A stretch of DNA of 64,000 nt from Lithospermum erythrorhizon (Eukaryota; Streptophyta; Magnoliopsida; Boraginales; Boraginaceae), in assembly GCA_019722365.1 (NCBI GenBank), contig JADFUC010001435.1, positions 224,791-288,790 of the forward strand, in the 5' to 3' direction. Positions 26,625-38,412 of this stretch are shown here, piece after piece. Both the position numbers and the translations under genes were made by a program. Numbering within the stretch: position 1 is the first letter of the stretch; the number at the start of each line of letters is the position of its first letter. The notes beneath the pieces were generated by a model. That model saw only the letters and a program-made list of their open reading frames with translations, was not told the origin of the DNA and did not search any database.

Positions 26625-29340
26625 TTATACTTGCATCCTTTGCCGAGCATTTAGTAACTTCCGGGATAATCTGTCTTTTGCAGTTTCTTTCCTTTTCAGC
26701 ATTGTAGCAAGAGAGTCTTTTTTATTTCGAGTGGAGAGTTTTATTTGGGTTGATGCTTCTGTTTCTTCTCCCACATATAAGGATCTAGAAGTTGATGCAA
26801 GTGCAGCATCCTTCAGCACGGTTTCATTATGTTCTCGAACTTTAGCAAGCTTGGCACGCTTCATAGCTCGTCTGTCGATCTCTCTCTGTTTGGCATCCTT
26901 TTCATCTCTCTCTCTAACATTCTTCACAGCCTGTGTTGCTAATTGTTCTGCCAAATCACCGCCAACTGAAAGATTCAACTCCTCATCCGAGGAGCTTTGT
27001 TTGATTGGGTTCCCATCATCGTCTCTAGGAATGATGTGGCCATGAAATGGACAAACTCTCAAGTCTTTCCTCTGGCATAGCTGACCGTTCCTCAATGGGG
27101 CTCGACAGGGTTGGACTTCACCAGGCTCTTCCGAATAAAACGTAGCCTGTACATTCAACTCTGCAATTCTTTCGGCAGGAATAACAGCATCCAGGTCTAC
27201 CCGACCCCAATGATTGTCAAGATCAAATCCCCTCTGGTTAGCCAAAATATCTTGGCTAGATCCCCAGCTGTCTAAGAATGAACCCCAGTTCATGAGAGGA
27301 GCTTCAGCCAAAAGCTTACTTCGTAAGGGGTCTGATTCACTTAAAATGTCTGCCTGATATCTTTTATCATTCTCCTTTGACGTTTGGCCACTGGATTCTG
27401 GAGCTTCGTTTCTCGATTCATGGGCATTAGATGCACTTGCATGGACCTCATCTTGACCACTTTTTGAGTCAGATGCTTTCTTAAATGATTCCAAATCCCC
27501 TTCTTCCCAAATAACATCTTCCTCAGGACTAGTGGTTCTTCGAAGTGAACAACCAGATTCTTCGCATCTTTTTTTCACAGACTGGATGTTGTTTTTAATA
27601 TCTATGAACTGCCTTAGCATTGAATCCCTGGACCTAGTATTCACAACTTCCACCCTTGTGAGGACAGATAGATACTCTTGCACAGCAGTCAGATGCTTTG
27701 TCACCAGAACCTTGTATAGCTCTCTTAAAGCATCAAAGATGATTTCATTGTCACTGTTCTCTTGAACCCTCTCTCCTTCTTTCAAAGAGTCTAGGCGTAT
27801 CTCCCGCAGCTCAGAGTTGCGGAATTCCTCAAAGTCTTCATCATCAATTGGAGCAATTGGCATGCTATCATCCTTATTCCTGATAATATCCAGACATTCT
27901 GCAATTTCATCAACTGCTGACTGAATTTCCTCCTTGATCGCATTGATATTCTCTGTCAAATTTTCAAACTTCTTCATCAGGATCTCTTTAGTCTTCAATT
28001 CTCTTTCCCTCCTCTCCTGCTGAGCCCGGGCAGCATTTTCTCGCAGGTTAGGAAACTGATAGTGAAGGGTGTTCTTTAAATACTCGTACCCTAATCTAAG
28101 CTTCCTATAATGTATACCAAAAGACGCATTCCACTTCTCTAAGAACTCTATTGCTTTTGAGCGCAAAACTGATGCAACTGCTGTAGGGGCAGGTAGCGGC
28201 AAGTTCCTTTTAAACCCAACACTAAAACTCAAAAGCTGATCTAGGTTCTCAACAATAAGAGTTCTAAAAAGCTTGGATCGCATAAATAATTCATCGATTA
28301 TGAGCATAGACAGAAACCGAACCTGAAAATAAATTTGAAGCCAAATATCAGTTGAGTTATAACAATTTGTCCATGATTCAGAAATTAGAAAGGGAAAAAA
28401 CTGCACTACTAAAAATACTATAGTTCAATCATATCAGCTTACGAAGTACTCCGTATAACTTAATTATTAGCTGTCATATCGTTTCGTTCTATTGACAATC
28501 TCTCTCCTACAAGATCAGCTCACTATGGAGACGAGCACATCTTACCATTCAAACCAATTTCATTACCTAACTTACAAATACATACAAAATCAGTATCGAT
28601 TTCCTGCTCTACACTGGTGAAATCTTTAGCTCCCTCTTTATTTAAACCGCAACTTCAAACATAAATTACGAAAACAAAATTGAATCCAGTTAAACAATTA
28701 ATTCACTAACCCAACAGAAAAATGAAAAAAAAAAAAACTTTCATCCTAAAATGATTGCCCAGTTTCGAATTTTGAACGAAAATATAATATATATATAGTG
28801 AAAAATACTCCCTTTATCAAATCATTTTTTTATAGTTAAGATTACAATAATTCACAACCCCTCCCCTACAATGAGTATGGAACCCTTGACCTCAAGATCA
28901 ATGCATGCTAGGTTCACCCATTCGATTATCTCATCATTTTTTATGTACGTTATTATTAACAAAATAATTTTGATTAAATTAAAGGTGTGTTATCAATTAC
29001 TGCAACAAAGCTTGCTCATTTTGACAATTGAAAATCAAAATGGACAATCTTTTTGGGACGGAGCGAATAATCATAAAAAATAAACCAATTAACGAAACCA
29101 TAGGTCATCTATAAATACATACAATAGAAGGAGCTGAAATTAATTACGAACCTGAGAATGGTCACGTTTCATGAGAGATAATAAGGTTCGGGTTGCGATT
29201 CGGAGCTCCGAATCCGAATTACGGACAATATATTTGATGGATTTGAGGACACGTGGATCGACTTCTGGCCTCGTTGAGTCTACGGCTTTTTCGATCAGCG
29301 CCACCACTTTGCGAGAGTTTTCTCCGTCGTCTGCCTCCAT
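26625..29340 (-). CDS. UVSSA: UV-stimulated scaffold protein A homologue (transcription-coupled repair)
   Basis: Two exons, 29152-29340 and 26625-28322 (1887 nt, 628 residues), joined in frame at HSQ/VRFLSM. UVSSA binds stalled RNA polymerase II with CSA/CSB and helps recruit TFIIH and USP7 in transcription-coupled nucleotide excision repair. The N-terminal half (VDPRVLKSIKYIVRNSDSEL, LIIDELFMRSKLFRTLI) is the VHS/ENTH-like helical domain. A charged coiled coil follows (RAQQERRERELKTKEIL). Near residues 455-490 is a Cys/His cluster, PCRAPLRNGQLC ... CPFHGHIIPRDD, the conserved C-terminal DUF2043 zinc-binding region. The tail is Lys/Arg-rich. Intron 1 (28323-29151) carries a Stowaway-like MITE. 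The functional statement is from the animal and Arabidopsis family; the plant protein's role here is inferred. Confidence 0.92.
28808..29067. mobile_element. Stowaway-like MITE within UVSSA intron 1
   Basis: The element begins ctccctttatc after a TA (28806-28807) and ends tttgggacggagcga before a TA (29068-29069). The end is the reverse complement of the usual plant Tc1/mariner MITE start CTCCxTCCGTCCCAAAA. Size (260 bp), TA target site and position in an intron fit a Stowaway element. The 5' terminus is more diverged than the 3' one, so this is an old copy. Confidence 0.6.
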
Positions 29341-30980
29341 CTTTCACGGCGGCGATTTTCCGGGTTTGTTTGAGTTTATGTGTTATGGAGATAAGGGAAT
29401 AAACGACGTCGTTGTTAGTTGGGGATCCGGATTTTAGCTAATAGGATTTGAAGATAATCGAAGTGTGAAACGTTCACACCCTCGAGGTAACCCGAATAGT
29501 GTTGGGGCTTGGGTGTGAAATGATTATTTGTCACTCATACATTGCAGAGGATTACTATTATGGTGTATGTATAGTGTTGCACTTGATTGATCGATCTTGT
29601 AATTTCTTATTTGATATAATGTCGCTCTTTATGAGAGTGGAGCTACGTTATATGAAAAGATGAGATCTTTGTATTATGATGCTTTTATCGGTTGAAATTT
29701 ATCTGGGATAAATTTGAAAATGTCGATGTTATAGCGTAAGATTTGACTTATTGAAATTTAATTTTGCAATTTGGGTACAAATTTTTCTAAAGTAAATAAT
29801 ACTCCTTCCGTTTCTTTTTATTTATCTTAGGTTAATTTTTTATTTAATTTTTATTTTTTACAGTATATAAAATTGTAATTACGTTTTGATATCTTTTTGA
29901 TTCTTTTATTATTAAATTATCAACCAATCACTGATATTGTTTCAATTAATTGATATTTTATATTTTCAATATATTTTTTTGACTAATTTTTTATTTCTTT
30001 AATATATGTACAAATGATTATGAAGACAATTAAAAGGAAATGAAGGTACTAATAATATGATATCAATTGAAAGTCAAAGAATAAAGAGTCAAACACCACA
30101 TACTATTATATTATGGACATGAGCCCAATGCAATTAACAAAGCCCATCTATCTCAATCACAATGCTCACTAAGATCATTTTTAATTAATTATTTTAATTT
30201 TTTCAAGTTATAACACCATATTTTAATTAATGATTGTGATTGAGATTTAAATGATCGAGATTGAAACTTTAGAAAATTAGAAAAATATGAACTTTCATTA
30301 GCCTTTTTCTTTTACCCTATAATACTCCATCAATTATCCGTAAAATGTTAAGCCGCATACTTCTGATGAGAATCGAGCGGGGCGCCACAAGTCGGCTGAA
30401 AGGCGCCTTATACTTGAATGTTCTCTAGTTTGCCCATCATTTATCTCAAAGACACTTCACACTTGTCTTAGGAATATTATTTCTGACTTTACAGTATGTC
30501 AGAACATGGGCAAATTCACCGCCTCTTACGGAATCTAGTGGGGTCTCTATCACCCAAAAAAATTTCGAAAAGAAAAGGATTGGCTAACTTCGAAACAATA
30601 TAAAGAATCAACGGATGCTAAACAAGTTTTCTCAAAGAATTTGAGCATAAATCACTTCATTCACTTGCCTTAAATTACTTGGCTTTCTCATATAGATCTC
30701 ATGTTGTTTTTAACATGCATGGCACATGGTCAGGATTTCCAAACAATAAGATTGTTTGTTTCTTCACATGGTGACATTAAACCAGGAGTATTCAATTAAA
30801 TGTAATCAAGACGTTTATGCTGACTGCAAATCTCTCTGCGTTTCCATGCAAATACGGAATAGCCCCATTACATTATCTATAATTTTCTATCCAAATCAAT
30901 AAATGAAGTGAACTCAACATCATTAATCCTTCATATTATACCATAATCAAATTATTCATTCAATTTTAATTATCTGCGTG
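29341..30980. other. UVSSA promoter region and start of transposon-rich block
   Basis: The first 100-150 bp contain the UVSSA leader and promoter. A short stretch at 29490-29625 resembles 15345-15520. A Stowaway-like MITE occupies 29802-30049. Beyond 30100 no gene or clear element could be assigned up to the LTR-like element at 30981. Confidence 0.45.
29802..30049. mobile_element. Stowaway-like MITE
   Basis: It starts ctccttccgtttcttttt after TA (29800-29801) and ends aaaaggaaatgaaggtac before TA (30050-30051). Reverse-complementing the right end gives a sequence matching the left end at about 13 of 19 positions. The 248-bp length, high AT content and TA duplication fit Stowaway. No coding capacity. 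Confidence 0.6.
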
Positions 30981-31619
30981 TGTTGGGATTATGATCAAGA
31001 ATAATAATTCAAGAACACAAATCCTTCTTACGTATAAACAAAGAATAACTATGAAAGCAAATAAATATCAAAGATTGTGATTTGTTTGTGGTTTCGGCAA
31101 CGCCTACACCACTAAGAATAACTATGTTAGAATCAAAGATTTACAATCTCTCAATTGATAGCTAACTCTTGTTAACTCAATCTAAGACATTCCTTTCGCA
31201 GAAAGTTTATACACACATTTATAGGTCTAGCTTGTATATAATTCCTTTCCTAACTAGGAATCACAATCTACTCCTAACAGTAGATAAAACAGAAATAGAG
31301 TACAACTCTAACTTCTTCATGCATATCCTATCGTGTCCTTCTCCTTCTCGGATTACTCTTCGATTGGTAGCTCTAGGCCTCCTGCATTCATGCGAGGAAC
31401 TCCAATAGGGTGGTGATGGAAGGCGAGCAGCTGTCATGCAATTATTGATCCCTCATTCTTTTATTCTTTCTACATTAGTCTATTGACACAATTGCCATTC
31501 TTTTATTCTTTCTACATTAGTCTATTGACACAATTGCCTACGGGTAAGTAAAATCTATCTACACTCATGTCTTTACTCTTTATTATCTACCCAAATATCT
31601 ACCATCAATACCACCAACA
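30981..31619. mobile_element. Solo-LTR-like element
   Basis: It begins TGTTGGGATTATGATC and ends ATCAATACCACCAACA, so it has the TGTTGG...CCAACA inverted ends typical of plant LTRs, and it is 639 bp long. Internal sequence (for example the stretch with tttgtggtttcggcaacgcc) looks like a Copia LTR in reverse orientation. A matching 5-bp target duplication was not found, so the exact ends are uncertain. It contains a 42-bp tandem duplication at 31454-31537. Confidence 0.5.
31454..31537. repeat. Perfect tandem duplication of a 42-bp unit
   Basis: Two back-to-back identical copies, 31454-31495 and 31496-31537, each beginning cattcttttattctttc and ending acacaattgc. It lies within the solo-LTR-like element, so it is either a recent slippage event or a feature of that LTR family. 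Confidence 0.85.
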
Positions 31620-33363
31620 CCCTCAAGGAATAACGTGAGGGTGGAGGTATTACTTGGGCCCATCCACCAACCATACTTCTTTTAACTATTTTTTATGTAG
31701 GACTTAACTTATTTTTTATCACTCCGTAACATATATCAACGTACTTAATTGTGTCAGATGAATATGAAAACTAAGTCTTGGGTATTGATAATTGTGATCC
31801 GTTGTATTAAGAAGATCGCCGATTATAATAGGGCTGATACATTGGTAGTTATAAGATTAGGCTTTGATGATAGCCGATGGCCTGGTGGAATAGTTCTCTT
31901 GGGCTTTGTTGGGAAGACATTGCCTCTTAGATCTGCTTTGGAAGGGGTAGGGTGTTATGCGATCTTCTGCGAGTCCAGCGAGTCCAAAGCTTGTTACCGT
32001 AACACACAGTGTATTTGCGTGGGCGATCATGGCTTATTTCAAGCGATCGAGTTAGTATGTGTATTTAGTAAATAGACTAGCAAGTAGTAAATTGATTAGA
32101 GAATATAAATGTGTACCGTGAGTACCCAAGTATTTATAAGCCCAAAGTACAAATGGTCGTAATCTGCTCTTTCACTCACGATTCTTGATATGTCCATCAT
32201 TCGCCATTTACTCACAGGGGGCTTATCGTCAATTTGGGCAGGTTGAGGCATCAAACTCCCAAAAACTCTATATATATATCGTTACCCTCGATTAGTGGTT
32301 GAAGTCACCCATTTGGAATGCCTAGGAGGCGCTCATAGACGAGAACCGCTCATTGGATGAGGATTCGTCTCCAAACTGCTATCGCTCTTTGGAAGAGAAC
32401 CTTATTTTTGACAAGTATATGTGCTTGGATAAGACCCGCCCTTTGGAGCCCCTCTCGTTTCTTCGTCGGCGATTCATCTGTGGGACATTAGGCCCTCTTA
32501 TTACACGTGTCACACCTCACCAGAGCGTGACCGGGCCGGTGGGTTAAGCCCTATAAAAGTTACTTTCCTTTTGAAATGGTACTTTCTAACAACTGCGCCA
32601 AGCGTTTCCGCATTCTTAACTTTTCCTTTTTCCGTTCATTGTGCTCCGTTTTGACCTACTACGCTCGATGTTCTTCCTCTTCGTCAAATAAATCGGGTAT
32701 TTGTAGTTTCTTTTAAGCGTTGTGATGCTTCTTGAAAGCCCAGGTCGTTGAGCATTTAGGGGCATGAGGGTGCCATTTCATCCTTGATTTTATCCTGGTT
32801 TCACCGAATTTATCATAGGATTACTGTCTTGAAGTTCGTGTGGAGTTAATTGATGATGAGCATGATAAATTTCTGGGGACTTACGGTTGTTTGATTAGTT
32901 GTGGTTGTATAAAAACGTGTTTAGGATTTTATTTTGAAGCATGTAGGTGGATATGGGTTTAAAGGTTCATGAGTCTTTTCGTATTCAAGATCAATGTTCT
33001 TGGATCCCTTTTCCTTTTGCCACAAAAAGATTATACTTTTCTCTTAGATTCTTGACGCTCCTTGAATTTTACGTTTAACCGTGATGGGTGATATTTGTAG
33101 GCGTGTCTGGCGAAATGCTCAAGAATCTTATCGATATACCCACAACCGCCGTCCCGACCAGCGGCGTATCAGCCCGCCTCGATAACCTAATCCATAGTGG
33201 CGGTAATTGATCCGAGACCACCTTTCTTTAGATTGTGGATGTCCGCTGGAGCAGAAATTAAATATGGGAATTTTGCCTTTTCTCAAGATCATGACCCATT
33301 CGCTAACATGGTAATTCCTTAGGAGGTGAATCAAGCGATTCTTGGTCAAAGCGGCTCGAATGA
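31620..33363. other. Degraded retroelement flank, probably LTR or leader of the following element
   Basis: No intact gene. A TATA-like ccctataaaag at about 32550 followed by an untranslated-looking stretch would fit an LTR promoter and leader for the coding remnant at 33364. An open frame at 31749-32075 has no recognised similarity. Boundaries of the element could not be set. Confidence 0.35.
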
Positions 33364-34900
33364 TGTGGAGGATCCTGATCCCATTCTGATGCTTCCGCTC
33401 TCGAGCCTAAACCACAACACCACATGAAGTCTGCTTCTAGCTACTTGGGGGGTCTCGGTAGCGGAACTACAGGTCGTCTCGAATCTGGTTTTCTCTTTTT
33501 GTTATTAGGAGCTTCGCTACCAGTTCCTTTTTCAAAAGAGAGTCTTAGAGATTTTAGACGATATTTTTCCATACCTTTTTCTGTGAAGATGCGGCTCCCC
33601 GTGGAAGGGGACCAAGTGTTTGAATCTAGGATAGATCCATCGTGTAGCGAAGGCCCCCATGCCCCTGGATGGACTGCGATGTACATTGAGTCGCTGAATT
33701 ATGGGGCGCGGTTCCCTTTTTCTCCCTTTGTAAATGATTTACTTATAGCGGTTAATAGAGATTAGGCCGGTAGGATGGCTTCTTATCGCGTATTTAGTGC
33801 TTGTAGAATGGCGAATGTAGAGCCTAACTTTCCCATCTTCTTTAACATGCATAGTACTTCCCAACTTGGGTTATCTCGAGTCCTTTAGCTCCGCCTGCGA
33901 TTACAATATATTTGTTGAGGATAAGCGGATAAGGTTAGTGAGAAATTGGATTGGCGTAATGAAGTAGTCTTTATATTTTAAGAGGCGGGATGGACTGACA
34001 GTGCCCGGATATGGACCACTTTTTATCCAAGCCAAGCGTCCCAAATTTCTTAGATCCGCCAAAGTAAAGGCCCAAATAGCCTTATTGAGAGAAGTATTTC
34101 AAGATTCGTGGGATTATAAGGTATTACGTGAAGAAATCGCTTATCGGTGGGTATTATCTCTCCCGAGGAGTTTGACTCATCAGTGGAACACGCCCGATTT
34201 ACTTGGGTATATCCTCTTTTACTCCTTGTGACCTCTTATTTCTTGTTAACTTATTTGGTTCTTTTTTCTTTTGAGGAGGAGGTATTGGCCAGCCAACTTC
34301 TCGCCGTGGAACCTAGAAAGGTGCCTTTCTCCGCCCGTAGAAGGAAGCGTGTTCCTCTTTCTAGAGGGTTGGCGTAGTCGCTAAGCGTCGGCGAGGCGTC
34401 TTCTTCTTGGGGGTTTAGCGACCGCTTTGGATAAAAAGACACACGGATCGTATTTGTTCCCCCGAGCTAGTCCTTGCGAAGAGGAGTAAAATACTTGCTC
34501 ATAGACCGCCAATGAAGGATGTACTAGATTTAACCGATGAACCGCGTGCTCGGTCCTCACAGTAACATGAACACCGGGGGAGGTGCCCTGCAGGAGAATG
34601 CTCTACATGAATGCAATTTGATTCTTCCCGAGGACAAGAAGTGATTCGACTCCCGAGTTCTGTTTCTGCGGCACCTGACCTACCGTATACTCTTCCAGCG
34701 GTTATGAAGTGACGATAAGTCAAAGTTAGGAAGGCTCAGGATGCACTTTCGTGCGACCCTCCCCATTGTTAGAAGGGTGGAAAGCCTTCTGAGGAATACG
34801 GTATCCTCTTGAGCCAGGTGTAATTGCAAGCATCTTGTGAGGGTACAATCCTTACATTCATTTTGCTTTTACTTTTGGTTCTATTCTCGATATTCTCTAC
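33120..34900 (+). pseudogene. Decayed 'putative gypsy-type transposon' protein, N-terminal half
   Basis: The frame at 33424-33765 reads CSEGPHAPGWTAMYIESL and GARFPFSPFVNDLLIAVNR, which I recognise as the conserved core of the plant family called putative gypsy-type transposon (Pfam PF04195, from memory). Upstream, similar protein is spread over several frames from about 33120. Downstream remnants continue in other frames (for example 34001-34231). Stops and frame changes throughout show that it is dead. At 34901 it is interrupted by an inserted LTR, and a C-terminal piece appears beyond the insert at 36839-37427. Confidence 0.7.
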
Positions 34901-36838
34901 GTTAGAATCTAGTATGAATTTGTCATTGATAAACACCGATTCATCATCCCGATTCTCAAAATAATATAAATTAATCTAAACATAAAATGACAAATGTGAA
35001 TACGAGAATTCTTACATTTGACGAGCGGATTGAACCCGATTCCCCCACGTAAAGCCTCGCGTGATTGCCTCGAAGATCTCTCAATGACATTCAACGCCCG
35101 ATGAGATGTCACTAGATTCTGTAAAGCCCAGCAGGCAGAGAGCAGACTAGCAGAGTTTGATGATGAAATGTGAATTGGAAGAAAATCTTCCAATTACAAA
35201 GAGAGGAGGGCGGTATCTTTTGAGGGGTGGAGGTTTTTGTGATTAGCATGTCATGAAGCCTAATCCCTCTTTAATACCCAGTCCCAAAATTCCCTTCGTT
35301 AAATGACTTCGTTAAGCTCGGTTTAACTCGTTAACTTAATTGAACCGTTATGAACTTCTAATTAAATAATGAGTTACTAGAGAAGTTATTCTATTTTAAT
35401 TAACTTAAGTCAATCAAAATACTAGCGAGTCATTGTCAATAACTTCGAGGATTTTTAAATCGATGCCGATTGCTTAATTGATTAAACTTGCAAGTTTAAC
35501 CAATTGATGTTCATCAGCATGCTCTGTTGACAAATATATAAATATTGAAATACATTTCTCAGTATACAAGTCTACGTTAATTTAATTTCATGAAATATTA
35601 TTAGAATATCATTGTATGTGTGTGACATACAGGCTCGGATAATAGTAAGTTGTATAATAATAATTGACCAATTACTATTATTATAACGATTAATAAGTAA
35701 GATCACAGCAATGCATGTAACCCGCCCAAATTATCACGAGGGAGCCAGCGCTGGTAATATGCCGTCGCTAAGGTGAACACTAAGTTCACAAGTAATCACA
35801 CGTTGCTTGACTGGTAATGTTGGAAATCAATGAGAATTGGTTCCATTTATTATGCCCGTTGCGGCGATTGTGTGATTCATTTGCAGTTAGGTTAAATGTG
35901 ATTATCGAACTTAGTGTTAAACATATTACTAGTGTGAATTCAATGACTGAGCAAGGGTTACTGGCATTGTCGTCTTCGTGTCGTTATAATATGTGGTGGT
36001 CAGTATTAACACAACTTGCTGATATCCCCGAGCCTAAAATCCTGCTTATCTGATATGAGTTATATTTCGTGTATGAAAAAGGTAAAAGAAGAACTATATA
36101 ATTGAGGAAATGTATTTTCTCAATTACAAGGGTTCTACATTTTATGTAGAATATCGATTGAACAAATAGAATCAATTAAATAGTTATTTAATTGGTTCGA
36201 GAGTAATTTTAGTATTTACCGATAACTTGAAAGATTATTGATATTGACTTCGTACTATTTAATTAGCTTAATTAAATAGTTTAACGTGCTTGACATTAGT
36301 GTCTTAACGAACTAATAGAGTTAGTCAATATCTTGGGGTTTATCGGGCTTGTTTGCTTTAATACATATAAAAGCAACTTTAGGAGTTTTCATCGCCAAGT
36401 TTTGTAAAAACTTTTCACAAAAAACCAGTAGCATCACCCCTTTGTGGCGAAATTCTCCCAGAATTTTGGGGTTTTAGTTTTGTTCATCCTTGTTTACTAG
36501 CATAGATTAGTTCTTGATTCCTTATCTGGTGTGGACTAACTAGAATATCATACGATTGATATTACAACAAGGAGGAGGTGAAGGAAGTCAAATTCACGTT
36601 GTGAATTTGAAGCGTCAATGAATTTTGGTGGAATTTACTCATTGCCTTGTAAGTCCTCTATTCATTATAATTTAATTATATGTTTTATATAAATAATGTA
36701 GTATCTTGTTTAAAGATCACTTAGGCCCATGGTTGTATTTATACTCACATATCCGTAGTAATTTTCTTCAGTAAATGGATTGATACCTGATTGTCATAAT
36801 GACCCGCGATAAAGAATCAATTCTCATTGATTTCAACA
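34901..36838. mobile_element. Nested LTR-type insertion with an inverted internal arrangement
   Basis: The left end reads gttagaatctagtatgaat, nearly identical to the start of the related copy at 37428. The right end reads gatttcaaca. The bases flanking the insert are tctac on the left and gctac on the right, a 4-of-5 match to a 5-bp target duplication. Within it, 35818-36838 is bounded by inverted ends (tgttggaaatcaatgag at left, its complement at right). The segment after 35818 also matches the reverse complement of the family, for example cgaacttagtgtt against aacactaagttcg. The whole is therefore a compound of a forward copy and an inverted copy. It has split the older transposon pseudogene. 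Confidence 0.55.
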
Positions 36839-37427
36839 GCTACCGTCTTTCTACATGCACGGGCTATGAATGCGAGATAAATGTCATAGAGGCATGAATA
36901 GGAATCATGTCTTGGCTTTCCTTGAGTGGATCAACTTAAATGTAGATATTGGGCTCAACCGCGAGAGTGAAAGGGCCTCCCAATTCAAGGTGCATGAATT
37001 GGAGAAAGAAAATGAGGACTTATTGTGGAACCAGGAGACCGCCTATAATGAGAGAAGGCCATTCTGGAGCGAGACTTTGGTGGAAATCTCCAAATCACCG
37101 AGGACACGGAGGCCAAGAATGTCCAAGCGAAGGAGAGTTCTACGTCACTGAAACTGCAAGGCTGTCACTAAAGCAACCAAAGAGAGAGCTAAAGCTGAGC
37201 GAGCGTTAATGGCCCGAAATCCTTGTGAGTGAGTGGAGGAGTATCGCGCCTCAAAGGCTTTCCATAATGAGTTGGGGGAGGAAGCGAACTGCTGCTTTTA
37301 TGCGGCACTGGCCAGGCAGCAGATATCAATCCTTCCTTGGTGTCGCACTATCAAGTGTTCTGTGATTTACCAGTTTTCCTCCTTGGACATAAATGCTCCT
37401 CTATCTCCCTTGTAGGGTGGGGAATAG
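36839..37427 (+). pseudogene. C-terminal remnant of the decayed transposon protein
   Basis: Frames here give a coiled-coil-like charged stretch (FKVHELEKENEDLLWN, 36870-37151) and then EEYRASKAFHNELGEEANC (37233-37415). These are wordings I associate with the C-terminal half of the same gypsy-type protein. Continuity with 33120-34900 is inferred from order, strand and the near-duplicate flanks of the intervening insert. It is broken by frameshifts. A purine-rich stretch (gggtggggaatag) directly precedes the LTR copy at 37428. Confidence 0.5.
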
Positions 37428-38412
37428 TGTTAGAATCTAGTATGAATTTCAATTGTGATAAACACAAAATTCATATCCGAATCCTCGAAATGATATAAAT
37501 TAATCTAAAACACATAATTAACAATAATGAATAGCGAGCACTTACGGTGATACGGCGGAGATCTATCAGCAACGTGCTTTCACGAAGCCTCCTTTTGAAT
37601 TCCAAATTTAAGCACTTGAATGTAGCAGATTGCCCTTTAGTTGGTTCCCCAGCGCGAGAGAGGTTGAATCCTTCGTTTGTGTTCTAGCTTTAGAACATGG
37701 GTTGATTGGATGAAAAATCAAAGAAGAAAGAATTTTTAATTCTTCCCTTGAATATTTGACCATATGGAGGGGGAGGAGGAAAGGCTAGGCTTTGTTTCAT
37801 TTCATGAAAAAACACATTATGATGAAGAAAAATACAATAAGTTTGCTTATATATGTCAAACCCAAAAACCCAGCGAATAGCTTAATGAGCCGACTCGTTA
37901 AGTTTAATTAAACCGTTCGTAAATCAAACAACAATAAGTTGTTAAACTAGTAACTAACAAGTTACTAACGAAGCTCGACTAACTTCTCCGAATTAATTCA
38001 ATTGACTAATTAATTAATTCGGGTTCATATCAATTTATATTTTACATTAACTCAATGTAAAAATCAGTGAGAATATTAGATTGATTACAATCGACTCTCG
38101 ATTTAACAAATGTAGTTTAATTTCATACATGAAATATAGTAAAGCACGTCCTTTGTATGTGTGTGGCCCAGGCTGGATAATAGTAAAGTTGTATAATAAT
38201 AATAATTGACGATTACTATTATTATAGCGATTAATGAGTAAGATCCTTGTCGCTTCATGGCAACAAATTATCATGAGAACCCAGACTAGTAATATCTGAT
38301 TACTAAGGTGAACACTAAGTTCCGTGTCAACGTTTAACCAACACGGCGGTAAATGAATTGATCTGATTGTCATGACGGGCATAATAAAGGGTAATTCATT
38401 TGATTTCAACCA
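37428..38412. mobile_element. LTR copy related to the 34901 insertion
   Basis: It starts TGTTAGAATCTAGTATGAAT and ends TTTGATTTCAACCA, 985 bp. It shares several blocks with 34901-35810 in the same order: the start, a cgttaagtttaattaaaccgt-like block, tgtgtgtg...ggataatagtaa, attactattattat, and aaggtgaacactaagttc. It is either a second solo LTR or the partner LTR of the 34901 copy. No clear target duplication was found. Confidence 0.6.

Noticed and set aside
26515..27045. 176-residue plus-strand frame
   Set aside because: Exact antisense shadow of the UVSSA C-terminal exon.
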